64,000 nucleotides of DNA from an uncultured Oscillospiraceae bacterium. GTDB lineage: Bacteria > Bacillota > Clostridia > Oscillospirales > Oscillospiraceae. The stretch is taken from assembly GCA_910578505.1 (NCBI GenBank), contig CAJTPV010000014.1, positions 8,225-72,224 of the forward strand, in the 5' to 3' direction. This document shows, piece by piece, positions 7,709 to 15,667 of the stretch; positions within the stretch are counted from its first letter, which is position 1; each line of letters starts with the position of its first letter. The notes beneath the pieces were generated by a model, which had not been told where the DNA came from, did not search any database, and worked only from the letters and a program-made list of their open reading frames with translations. The position numbers and the translations under genes were made by a program.

Positions 7709-7974
7709 GAGGAAATTTTCTGCCTGAGCGATCGGAGGCCTCCCGGCCAACCTGTCCCGCTCAGGCAGAAAAACTTGCCAAACAGATTCTTGCAGATGAT
7801 GTTTCCTCAGGGTGCTGCCCACAAATTCTCTACTTCCCTAAAAAGGAGCCGCTGCCCAGTATAAGCAGCGGCCCAAGCGGGTGGGATATTGGAAAGCTTC
7901 CATGAAGTATTGTACATCCCCTGTCCACTTTTGTAAATAGGAAGTTTTGTCGAAAGAAGAGAACCTTTGCCGAA
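7709..7974. other. non-coding stretch with two hairpins
   Basis: No gene seen. It holds a long inverted repeat: TTTTCTGCCTGAGCG (7716-7730) pairs perfectly with 7758-7772 around a GC-rich 27-base centre. A second 8-bp hairpin, GCCGCTGC / GCAGCGGC, is near 7851-7875. Neither is followed by a clear T run, so they are not simple terminators; a small transposon remnant or structured RNA is possible. Confidence 0.5.
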
Positions 7975-8646
7975 TTATGGCGCGCGCCGCTCCTCATCCA
8001 GAATCAGCACCTTCCGCAGCACCAGGTTCCCCAGCAGGCAGGGGATGGAAAACGCCGCCAGCACCAGATAGAGCCAGCTCAGCGGGAACCACAGCACCCC
8101 CAGTGTCAGCGGCACATAGTACCACGCCGCCGCCAGCAGCGCCCGCATGGGCCGCCCCAGCGCCAGCAGCACCGCCAGGCGCACCGTCTCCCCTGACAGC
8201 CGCCGCCCGTTGGCCAGCAGCCGGTACAGGTACACCGATGACAGCAGCGTCACAATAAACACCGTGGTACACAGCATGAACGGCAGATAGAACACCCAGT
8301 TCCTTGCCGCGAAGCTCAGGTAGAACCGGGCCCCGTATCCGGCCCCCACCAGCGGCAGGGCCGTCAGCAAAAACGCCCCCCAGGCCGTCCCCCAGTTTTT
8401 CCGCAGCTTCGCCAGATAGCCCCGCACCTTCACCGGCTTGTCGTCCAGCGACTCCCGCACCTCCCGGTTCAGGGCGAAAATTGCCGCCGGAATGGTCACC
8501 AGCGGGACGCACGTCAGCACAAACACCACGTTCACCAGCAGCAGCCCGGCCCCCTCCGCCTTCAGCAGCTCCCAGAACCGCCGGGGGCTGGAGCGCATGG
8601 TCTCCTCCTCCGGGTCCAGCTCCACCTTCTCCTCGTTCCACTCCAT
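7975..8646 (-). CDS. DUF624 (YesL-like) membrane protein
   Basis: Membrane protein of 223 aa with about five to six hydrophobic segments and the YesL pattern: an N-terminal FWELLKAEGAGLLLVNVVFVLTCVPLVTIPAA helix pair, then ALNREVRES and later helices ending VPLTLGVLWFPLSWLY. The ATG at 8646 has GGGAGGG seven bases upstream. DUF624 genes are regularly found next to carbohydrate ABC transporters, and this one is divergent from such a transporter across a 427-base control region. Biochemical function is not known. The family call is from the hydrophobic pattern and the context. Confidence 0.8.
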   Translation of the reverse strand: MEWNEEKVELDPEEETMRSSPRRFWELLKAEGAGLLLVNVVFVLTCVPLVTIPAAIFALNREVRESLDDKPVKVRGYLAKLRKNWGTAWGAFLLTALPLVGAGYGARFYLSFAARNWVFYLPFMLCTTVFIVTLLSSVYLYRLLANGRRLSGETVRLAVLLALGRPMRALLAAAWYYVPLTLGVLWFPLSWLYLVLAAFSIPCLLGNLVLRKVLILDEERRAP

Positions 8647-8910
8647 TTGCGCACCCTCCCTTCCGCCGCGCCGCCGCGGCGATTTTTTGTTGTCGGCAGT
8701 TTATCATACCCGCCCTCAAATTTCAACACCCGCGCCGCCGCTGTTGGCGGATAATATTATATAAAGCGCATTTTAACATATTTTGCCAGAAGCTGCCAGC
8801 GGCAAAATCCGGGTGGTTTGCACAGCAGCTCGTCTGTTTTTGGATATATTGCACTAAAAATCAAGGCAAATTTCTGACAATTGTAACGAAATCGATCTGA
8901 AATATATAAA

Positions 8911-8926
8911 AATGTGATATCACATT
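8911..8926. promoter_or_regulatory. 16-bp palindromic operator
   Basis: AATGTGATATCACATT is a perfect palindrome in the control region of the ABC transporter, about 150 bases before its first gene. It looks like a homodimer operator; no regulator can be named from the sequence. Confidence 0.55.
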
Positions 8927-8978
8927 GCAAAAAACTTGGATTTTAACAATCTGTGAATATTTTGCACAAAAATACGCA

Positions 8979-9008
8979 TTTACATATATGCCCTCCGCGT
9001 ATTATAGT
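8979..9008 (+). promoter_or_regulatory. candidate promoter of the sugar ABC transporter
   Basis: TTTACA (8979-8984) and TATAGT (9003-9008) with an 18-base spacer, about 65 bases before the ATG of the binding-protein gene. Confidence 0.5.
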
Positions 9009-9073
9009 ATAGCAAATCGTGCGGGGCCAAACATGGCCAAAAGACACGAAAAAAATGAAAAAGGAGTGGAGTT

Positions 9074-10360
9074 ATGAGAAAATTACCCCGTATGATAGCG
9101 GCGGCCCTGCTGTTGGCTCTGCTGCTGTCAGTCACCGGATGCGGCGGTTCCGCAGACGGCAAGACCCACCTGACCTTCCAGATTTGGGACGTCAACCAGC
9201 GCGACGGTATGCAGGCCATGTGCGATGCCTACACAGCCCAGCACCCGGACGTGGTCATCGACGTGCAGGTCACCAGCTGGAGCGAGTACTGGACCAAGCT
9301 GGAGGCTGCCGCCGAGAGCAACACCATGCCGGATATCTACTGGATGCACACCGACCAGATCCTTTATTATGCCGACTTTGGCATCCTGGCCGACCTGACG
9401 GACCTCTACGCGGACGAGGACCCCGACTACTACTCCAACCACTTCTCTGACGTCTCCATCGCCAACGCCAGCGGCAGCGACGGCCACATCTACGGCGTGC
9501 CCAAGGACAAGGACAACGTGGTGCTTGTCTACAACAAGGAGATGTTTGACGCCGCGGGCGTGGCCTACCCCGATGAAAACTGGACCTGGGACGACATGAT
9601 GGCAGCCTCCCAGCAGGTCTATGACAAGACTGGAAAATACGGCTATATGGCTTACAACGACGAGCAGCTGGGCTATTGGAACTTCGTCTATCAGAACGGC
9701 GGCTACATACTGGACGAGAACAACGTCTACGCCGGCTATACCAATCCCGCCACGGCTGACGCCATTAAATTCTATGTGGACATCCAGAAAAACGACTGGT
9801 GCCCCGACCAGACCTACTTCACCGAGACCAGCCCCGGCACCGCCTTCTTCTCCGGGGTGGGGTGCATGTTCCTGGAGGGCAGCTGGAACCTGCTGAGCGA
9901 GATGCAGAACTATCCCGAGATGGTAGGCAAGTGGGACATCGCGCCTCTGCCGAAATGCCCCAATCCCGCCAGCGGCGACGGTCGGGGAACCATCTCCAAC
10001 GGTCTGTGCTACTCCACCGCCGCCAAGGGCAAGAACCTGGAGCTTGTCAAGGATGTGCTCCGTTTCTTCGGCGGCGAAGAGGGACAGCGGATCCAGGGCG
10101 AGTCCGGCGCGGCCATCCCGGCCTATCTGGGCCTGGAGGACACCTGGACCACCTCGTTCAAGTCCTTTGACTACCTGCTGGATGTGGACGTGTGCTACGA
10201 CCAGTTCGACTACGCTGTCAAGTATATCAACAACGCCACCCGCCGCAAGTGGAAGCCCACGGTGGCCGACGAGATGGTCAAGGTCTACAAAGGCGCGGAT
10301 ATCGACAGCTCTCTGGCCCGCATGCAGGAGATTGCCGACAGCTACGTGACAACTGAGTGA
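9074..10360 (+). CDS. ABC transporter sugar-binding lipoprotein
   Basis: Family 1 extracellular solute-binding protein of 428 aa. It has a lipoprotein signal peptide with lipobox VTGC (C23) and an acidic serine/glycine linker, so it is anchored outside the cell membrane. The body follows the maltose/oligosaccharide-binding pattern: an early TFQIWDVNQRDGMQAM strand-helix, the stretch SNTMPDIYWMHTDQ, and a glycine-rich VPKDKDNVVLVYNKEMF. AAGGAG precedes the ATG. Two permease genes follow at once, and a GH36 alpha-galactosidase lies behind them, so raffinose- or melibiose-type oligosaccharides are the likely cargo. No ATP-binding subunit is present here; as in many Firmicutes a shared MsmX-type ATPase elsewhere would serve. 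Confidence 0.92.
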   Translation: MRKLPRMIAAALLLALLLSVTGCGGSADGKTHLTFQIWDVNQRDGMQAMCDAYTAQHPDVVIDVQVTSWSEYWTKLEAAAESNTMPDIYWMHTDQILYYADFGILADLTDLYADEDPDYYSNHFSDVSIANASGSDGHIYGVPKDKDNVVLVYNKEMFDAAGVAYPDENWTWDDMMAASQQVYDKTGKYGYMAYNDEQLGYWNFVYQNGGYILDENNVYAGYTNPATADAIKFYVDIQKNDWCPDQTYFTETSPGTAFFSGVGCMFLEGSWNLLSEMQNYPEMVGKWDIAPLPKCPNPASGDGRGTISNGLCYSTAAKGKNLELVKDVLRFFGGEEGQRIQGESGAAIPAYLGLEDTWTTSFKSFDYLLDVDVCYDQFDYAVKYINNATRRKWKPTVADEMVKVYKGADIDSSLARMQEIADSYVTTE

Positions 10361-10374
10361 GGGGAGGTATTTTC

Positions 10375-11265
10375 TTGAATAAGACAAAACTGTCCGCCGC
10401 CGCCCGGCGGGAAGAAAATTGGGGCTGGATCATGGTGGCGCCCACCATCATCGGCCTGGTGGTCCTGAACCTGTGGCCCTTCGTGCAGACGCTGTACGCC
10501 AGCTTCTGCGAGCACCTGGGCTTCGGCCACTACAAGTTCATCGGCCTGAAGAACTACGTGGACATGTTCGCCAACGCGGAGTTCTGGAAGGCCACCTGGA
10601 ATACCATTTACTTCTGTATCCTGACGGTGCCGGTAGGCATTGTTCTGGCCCTGTTTGTGGCCATGCTCCTCAACGCCAAGGTGAAGTTCAAGGGCGGCTT
10701 CCGCACCATCTTCTTCCTCCCGCTGGTCTGCGCCCCCGCCGCCGTGGCCATGGTCTGGCGCTGGATTTTCAACGGCGAGTACGGCATCCTCAACCAGATG
10801 CTGGGCCAGAAGATCCAGTGGATCACCGACCCGAAGACCGCTGTCATCGCCGTGGCCATCGTGTCCGTGTGGAGCAGCGTGGGCTATGACGCGGTGCTGC
10901 TGCTGGCCGGACTGCAGAACATCCCCAAGACCCTCTATGAGGCCAACAGCATCGACGGCGCGGGCAAGGTCCGCCAGTTCTTCACCATCACCCTGCCCAT
11001 GGTCTCCCCCACCATGTTCTCCGTGCTCATCATGCGCCTGATGGCCTCCATGAAGGTTTACGATCTGATTTATATGATGTGCGACGAGACCAACCCCGCG
11101 CTGGTGGATATGCAGAGCCTGATGTACCTGTTCTACCGCTCGTCCTTCATCTCCGGAAGCCGCGGCTACGGCTCCGCCATCGTCATCTGGACCGTCAGTC
11201 TGATCCTTCTTGTGACCCTGGTACAGTTCTGGGGCCAGAAGAAGTGGGTCACATACGATATTTAA
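10375..11265 (+). CDS. ABC sugar transporter permease 1 (MalF/MsmF type)
   Basis: Inner-membrane permease of 296 aa with six predicted helices and the EAA loop EANSIDGAGKVRQFFTITLPM near residues 190-215, the contact with the ATPase. I place the start at the TTG at 10375 because GGGGAGG (10361-10367) lies seven bases upstream. A GTG at 10357 would overlap the preceding gene and leave the ribosome site inside the frame. It forms a heterodimer with the next gene product. The pairing with a sugar-binding lipoprotein and an alpha-galactosidase points to alpha-galactoside uptake. Confidence 0.92.
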   Translation: MNKTKLSAAARREENWGWIMVAPTIIGLVVLNLWPFVQTLYASFCEHLGFGHYKFIGLKNYVDMFANAEFWKATWNTIYFCILTVPVGIVLALFVAMLLNAKVKFKGGFRTIFFLPLVCAPAAVAMVWRWIFNGEYGILNQMLGQKIQWITDPKTAVIAVAIVSVWSSVGYDAVLLLAGLQNIPKTLYEANSIDGAGKVRQFFTITLPMVSPTMFSVLIMRLMASMKVYDLIYMMCDETNPALVDMQSLMYLFYRSSFISGSRGYGSAIVIWTVSLILLVTLVQFWGQKKWVTYDI

Positions 11266-11277
11266 GGAGGTGCCGGC

Positions 11278-12114
11278 ATGGATAAATCTCTGAAACGCTC
11301 CTACGCGACCACCAAGTTCCTCACCTACTTTTTCCTGATTCTCGGCGCGATCATCATGATCTTCCCCTTCGCGTGGATGATCCTTACCAGCTCCAAGACG
11401 GTGCCCGAGAGCATGCAGATTCCCCCCACCATCTTCCCCAAGCAGCTCATGCTGGACAACTTCCATGACGCCATCGCCAGCCTGCCCTTTGCCAACCTGT
11501 ACATCAATACCATCCTGATGGTGTTCTTCCGGGTCATCTGCGCGGTCCTCTTCAGCTCCATGGCGGGCTACGCCTTCGCCAAGCTGAAGTTCCGCTTCAA
11601 GAACGCCCTGTTCGGCATCGTGCTGATCCAGATGTCCCTGCCCAGCCAGATCTTCATTATCCCCCAGTACCAGATGGTGGCCAAGATGGGCATGGCCAAC
11701 ACCATTTTCGCCCTGGTCTTCCCCGGTCTGGTCAGCGCCTTCGGCGTGTTCTTCCTGCGCCAGACCTACATGAGCATCCCGGACGAGGTGGGCGAGGCCG
11801 CCTACCTGGACGGCTGCAACCAGTGGCAGACCTTCTATAAGGTCATGTTCCCCCTGACGGGCACCTCCGTGGCGGCCCTGACCATCTTCACCGCCGTGTT
11901 CGCTTACGGCGATCTGATGTGGCCCCTGGTGGTCAACTCCGACCTGAAGATGATGACCCTGTCCTCCGGCCTCTCCACCCTGAAGGGCCAGTTTACCACC
12001 AACTTCCCGGTACTGATGGCCGGCTCCCTGCTGGCGATGCTGCCGATGGTGGTGCTGTACCTGATTTTCCAGAAGCAGTTCGTGGAAGGCATTGCCGGCA
12101 CTGGCGGCAAGTAG
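11278..12114 (+). CDS. ABC sugar transporter permease 2 (MalG/MsmG type)
   Basis: Second permease subunit of 278 aa, with a first helix FLTYFFLILGAIIMIFPFAW, an external loop ending PKQLMLDNF, and the EAA motif EVGEAAYLDGCNQWQTFYKV near residues 175-195. AAGGAGG lies seven bases before the ATG, and the gene is 12 bases after permease 1, so they are cotranscribed. It completes the CUT1-type importer with the binding lipoprotein. Transcription may end at the hairpin at 12197-12231 before the alpha-galactosidase gene, which has its own promoter. Confidence 0.93.
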   Translation: MDKSLKRSYATTKFLTYFFLILGAIIMIFPFAWMILTSSKTVPESMQIPPTIFPKQLMLDNFHDAIASLPFANLYINTILMVFFRVICAVLFSSMAGYAFAKLKFRFKNALFGIVLIQMSLPSQIFIIPQYQMVAKMGMANTIFALVFPGLVSAFGVFFLRQTYMSIPDEVGEAAYLDGCNQWQTFYKVMFPLTGTSVAALTIFTAVFAYGDLMWPLVVNSDLKMMTLSSGLSTLKGQFTTNFPVLMAGSLLAMLPMVVLYLIFQKQFVEGIAGTGGK

Positions 12115-12196
12115 TCCTGCCGGACGGGCAATGCGCCGCCTGCGGCGGCGGACGCCCAAGCCAAATGACATTCGCTTTCTTCCATCTTCTCCTTCC

Positions 12197-12231
12197 GACA
12201 GCCCCGACAGACATTGTTTGCCGGGGCTGTC
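12197..12231 (+). terminator. hairpin after the ABC transporter genes
   Basis: GACAGCCCCG / CGGGGCTGTC, a 10-bp stem with a 15-base loop, 80 bases after permease 2. The following bases are not a clear T run, so termination is likely but not certain. Confidence 0.55.
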
Positions 12232-12305
12232 ACATTCGGATGAAGTTTCATCAATCCCACCAGACAAACCGGCAGGGGCGGAAAAACTTTGTGCACTTCT
12301 CCCTG

Positions 12306-12334
12306 TTGCAACTTTGGGAAAATTCCCCTACAAT
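12306..12334 (+). promoter_or_regulatory. promoter of the alpha-galactosidase gene
   Basis: TTGCAA (12306-12311), 17 bases, TACAAT (12329-12334), 32 bases before the ATG. The spacer contains the small inverted repeat GGGAA-AA-TTCCC, a possible operator. Confidence 0.7.
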
Positions 12335-12365
12335 TGCGCTGAAATACAATTCCAGGAGGTCCTCT

Positions 12366-14585
12366 ATGATCCTCTATCATGAAGCCTGCCGGACGCTGAC
12401 GCTGCACACCCGGCGGACGACCTACCAGATGAAGGCGGACGCCTTCAACGTTCTGCTGCACACCTACTACGGCCCCCGTGTGGGGGACGACGACCTGTCC
12501 TGCCTGGTGCAGTATTTTGACCGGGGCTTCTCCCCCAACCCCCGGGAGGCGGGGATCGACCGGCGCTACTCCCTGGACACCCTGCCCCAGGAGTACTCCA
12601 CCTGCGGCGTGGGCGACTTCCGCGTCTCCGCGGCGGAGGCAGAGCAGCCCGACGGCAGCCTGCTGCTGGATTTCCGCTATGTGGGCCACGAGATCCGTCC
12701 GGGCAAGTATCCCCTGGAGGGCCTGCCCTCCTTCACCGGCGGCGAGGGCTGGGAAACCCTGTCCGTCCGCCTGCAGGACCCCTGCTCCGGCGTGGAGGCG
12801 GAGCTGCTCTACGGCGTGTGCGAGGAGCACGACCTCATCACCCGGGCGGTGATCCTCACCAACCGGGGACAGGCCCCCGTCCGCCTGCTCCGGGCCATGA
12901 GCCTGTGCCTGGACATGAACGGGAATCTGAACCGGACGGGCCTGGACTTCATCACCTTCCACGGCGGCCATGTCCGGGAGCGGAACATGAGCCGGGCGCC
13001 GGTCCACCACGGCCTCCAGGGCGTGGACAGCGTGCGGGGCGTGTCCAGCCACCAGTACAACCCCTTCGTCATGCTCTGCGAGCGCAGGGCGGGGGAGGAC
13101 GCGGGCCTGTGCTACGGCGCGGCGCTGCTCTACAGCGGGAACTTTACCGCCCAGGTGGAGCACAGCCAATTCAACGACACCCGCCTGGTCATGGGCATCC
13201 ACCCCCACCACTTCTGCTGGACCCTGGCCCCCGGAGAGCGGTTCACCACGCCGGAGGCGGCGATGGTCTGCTCCCCCGACGGCTTTGCCCCCATGACCCA
13301 CCGCTTCCACCGGGCCATGCGGGAGCATCTCATCCGGGACCCCCGCCAGGGGGCCCGCCGCCCGGTGCTCATCAACAACTGGGAGGTGACGGAGTTCCAC
13401 TTCAGCGCGGACCAGCTGGTGGAGATCGCCAGGGAGGCGGCGGAGCTGGGCATGGAGATGTTCGTTATGGACGACGGCTGGTTCGGCCGGCGCAACAGCG
13501 ACTACGGCGGTCTGGGGGACTGGGTGGTCAACCAGGAGAAGCTGCCCGGCGGTCTGGAGGCCCTGGTCCCCCGGATCCAGGCTCTGGGGTTGCAGTTCGG
13601 CCTGTGGGTGGAGCCGGAGATGGTCAGCGAGGACAGCGACCTGTACCGGGCCCATCCCGACTGGGCCCTGGGCGCGCCGGGCCGCCCTCAGACAAGGGGC
13701 CGCAGCCAGCTGGCGCTGGACTTCACCCGCCGGGACGTGCGGGACTACGTGTACGAGGCCCTGCGCCGGGTGCTGGACAGCGCGGAGGTGTCCTACATCA
13801 AGTGGGATATGAACCGGGCGCTGACGGACGTGTGGTCCGGCGCGCTGCCGGCCCAGCGGCAGGGCGAGGTCTTCCACCGGTACGTGCTGGGCGTGTACGA
13901 ATTCCTGGAGCGGCTGCACCGGGATTACCCGAAGCTGTTTATCGAGGGCTGCGCCGGCGGCGGCGGCCGCTTTGACGCCGGCATGCTGTACTATACCCCC
14001 CAGATCTGGGCCAGCGACAACACCGACGCCATTGACCGGCTGAAGATCCAGTACGGCACCTCCTTCTGCTACCCCATCAGCGCCATTGGTTCCCATGTCT
14101 CCGCCGTTCCCAACGGCCTGACCCACCGCACCACGCCCATGGAGACCAGGGGGGTGGTGGCCATGAGCGGCACCTTCGGCTACGAGATGGACCTGGGGGA
14201 GTGTACGGAGGAGGAGAAGCAGGTCGTCCGCCGCCAGATCGAGACCTTCAAGGCCCACTACAGCCTCATCCAGGAGGGGGACTACTACCGGCTGACCAAC
14301 CCGTTCCAGGACGAGGACTACACGGCCTGGGAGCACGTGTCGCCGGACAAACGGGAGGCTCTGGTGTCCCTGGTCACCGGCAGCACACGGGCCGCGCCGC
14401 CCTTCATCGTCCTGCGGCTGAAGGGGCTGGACCCCCAGCGCCGCTACCGGGTCTCCGGTACCGACGGGCTGTACGGTTCCGAGACGCCCTTCCGGGGGGA
14501 TACCCTGATGCACGCGGGCTATCCCCTTTCGCTGCTGTGGGGGGACTACCAGTCCGTCCAGCTGTACCTGGAGGCAGTGGAATAA
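12366..14585 (+). CDS. GH36 alpha-galactosidase
   Basis: Cytoplasmic glycoside hydrolase of 739 aa, the usual length of tetrameric GH36 enzymes of the AgaA/RafA type, which remove terminal alpha-1,6-galactose from raffinose-family sugars and melibiose. The nucleophile is D481 in KWDMNR and the acid/base is D551 in WASDNTD. The (beta/alpha)8 barrel starts with VLINNWE and MDDGWFGRR, and the subsite motif EGCAGGGGRFDAG is intact. AGGAGGT lies five bases before the ATG. It has its own promoter, sits behind a matching oligosaccharide importer, and is followed by an AraC regulator read from the other strand. No signal peptide, consistent with intracellular cleavage of imported sugar. Confidence 0.96.
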   Translation: MILYHEACRTLTLHTRRTTYQMKADAFNVLLHTYYGPRVGDDDLSCLVQYFDRGFSPNPREAGIDRRYSLDTLPQEYSTCGVGDFRVSAAEAEQPDGSLLLDFRYVGHEIRPGKYPLEGLPSFTGGEGWETLSVRLQDPCSGVEAELLYGVCEEHDLITRAVILTNRGQAPVRLLRAMSLCLDMNGNLNRTGLDFITFHGGHVRERNMSRAPVHHGLQGVDSVRGVSSHQYNPFVMLCERRAGEDAGLCYGAALLYSGNFTAQVEHSQFNDTRLVMGIHPHHFCWTLAPGERFTTPEAAMVCSPDGFAPMTHRFHRAMREHLIRDPRQGARRPVLINNWEVTEFHFSADQLVEIAREAAELGMEMFVMDDGWFGRRNSDYGGLGDWVVNQEKLPGGLEALVPRIQALGLQFGLWVEPEMVSEDSDLYRAHPDWALGAPGRPQTRGRSQLALDFTRRDVRDYVYEALRRVLDSAEVSYIKWDMNRALTDVWSGALPAQRQGEVFHRYVLGVYEFLERLHRDYPKLFIEGCAGGGGRFDAGMLYYTPQIWASDNTDAIDRLKIQYGTSFCYPISAIGSHVSAVPNGLTHRTTPMETRGVVAMSGTFGYEMDLGECTEEEKQVVRRQIETFKAHYSLIQEGDYYRLTNPFQDEDYTAWEHVSPDKREALVSLVTGSTRAAPPFIVLRLKGLDPQRRYRVSGTDGLYGSETPFRGDTLMHAGYPLSLLWGDYQSVQLYLEAVE

Positions 14586-14608
14586 CGCTATACACACTAT
14601 ACGCATAG

Positions 14609-14650
14609 ATACAGGGGGCGGCTTTGCTTACACAAAGCCGCCCCCTGTAT
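14609..14650. terminator. bidirectional terminator between alpha-galactosidase and AraC genes
   Basis: A perfect 18-bp stem: ATACAGGGGG begins the left arm (14609-14626) and the right arm is 14633-14650, with a six-base loop CTTACA. It separates two convergent genes. No strong T run follows, but the stem is very stable. Confidence 0.75.
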
Positions 14651-14666
14651 CGTTAGCAGCGTACGC

Positions 14667-15518
14667 CTACATGGCCACATTATTCTGTTTCCGCCACTCC
14701 CGGGGCGCAAGCCCGTACCGCTTTTTGAACGCCTGGGAGAAGTGGAGCTGATTGGGGTAGCCGCAGCGCACGGCGATGTCCCCAATCGGCGCGGTGGTGG
14801 TCTTCATCAGCTCCGCCGCCTTGTTCAGCCGCAGCCGGATGATGAACTCCTGGGGCGTGCAGCCCACGACCTCCTTGAACAGCTTGCTGAAATAGCTCCG
14901 GTTGAGCTTGCAGCCGTCGGCCACCTCCTCCACCGTGATGGGGCGCTGATAGTTCTGCTGGATATAGGTGACCGCCTCCTGGATATAAAAATCCCGCAGC
15001 TGGCCGCCCTTCACCTCCCGCCGGGTGACGGAGGAGCGGATCAGCTCATCGAGAAACAGGAACAGGTGCCCCACCAGATGGAGGGAGGAGGCGGAGGCGT
15101 TTTCCGCGATATAGAGCATCCGCTCGCACACCGCGTCCCCCTGGCTGGCCGACTGGGGCCGGTAAATGGGCTGGGCCACGCTCAGCCCGGCGCAGTCCAG
15201 ACACTCCACCGCCCGCAGGCCGTCAAATTCCAGCCAGACATATTTCCAGGGATTGGTCCCGTCGGCGCAGTAGGTATTGATCTGCCCTGGGCAGATCAGA
15301 AACCCTTGGCCCGGGCCAAGGCGGTAATACCGGGTCTTGCCCTCGGCGTTGTTGGAGTTGAGCATGCCCTGGCCGGAGATGATATAATGAAACAGGAAAT
15401 GATTGCGGACAAAGGGGCCGAAGGAGTGCAGCGGCGCGCACTCCTCCCAGCCGTACTGGTAGAGGCGCAAATCAAGAAAGGTGTCGTTGGGAAACACAGA
15501 GAAGGACACTGTTTCCAT
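14667..15518 (-). CDS. AraC family regulator, likely of alpha-galactoside genes
   Basis: Regulator of 283 aa with an AraC-type cupin domain in the first 150 residues (HYIISGQGMLNS, YYRLGPGQGFLICPGQINTY, PWKYVWLEFDG) and the AraC double helix-turn-helix at the end (VEEVADGCKLNRSYFSKLFK; IGDIAVRCGYPNQLHFSQAF; GLAPREWRK). This arrangement is that of MsmR/RafR activators of oligosaccharide operons. The ATG at 15518 has GAGGGG seven bases upstream; an in-frame ATG 14 codons earlier lacks one. It is convergent with the alpha-galactosidase gene, so control of that gene and the transporter is a fair inference. Confidence 0.88.
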   Translation of the reverse strand: METVSFSVFPNDTFLDLRLYQYGWEECAPLHSFGPFVRNHFLFHYIISGQGMLNSNNAEGKTRYYRLGPGQGFLICPGQINTYCADGTNPWKYVWLEFDGLRAVECLDCAGLSVAQPIYRPQSASQGDAVCERMLYIAENASASSLHLVGHLFLFLDELIRSSVTRREVKGGQLRDFYIQEAVTYIQQNYQRPITVEEVADGCKLNRSYFSKLFKEVVGCTPQEFIIRLRLNKAAELMKTTTAPIGDIAVRCGYPNQLHFSQAFKKRYGLAPREWRKQNNVAM

Positions 15519-15574
15519 GTTTGATCCCCTCACTTTCTGCCGCGAATTAGAAAAACCCAACTTTATTGCCAGTT

Positions 15575-15603
15575 ATTATATCAGAATTCAGGCCAAAAAG
15601 CAA
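15575..15603 (-). promoter_or_regulatory. promoter of the AraC regulator gene
   Basis: On the minus strand TTGCTT (15598-15603), 17 bases, TATAAT (15575-15580), about 57 bases before the ATG. Confidence 0.75.
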
Positions 15604-15667
15604 CCTTCAAACCATATAATAATTTTCACACAAAATGGCGCTCTGTACCGATTTGTCCCGCCAGCCG

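Larger units (their letters stand above)
8647..9073. other. AT-rich divergent control region
   Basis: No coding sequence seen. This 427-base stretch is much richer in A+T than its surroundings. It contains a perfect 16-bp palindrome at 8911-8926 and a candidate rightward promoter at 8979-9008. A leftward TATAAT at 8757-8762 has no good -35. It probably carries binding sites for the regulator of the sugar transporter. Confidence 0.6.
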
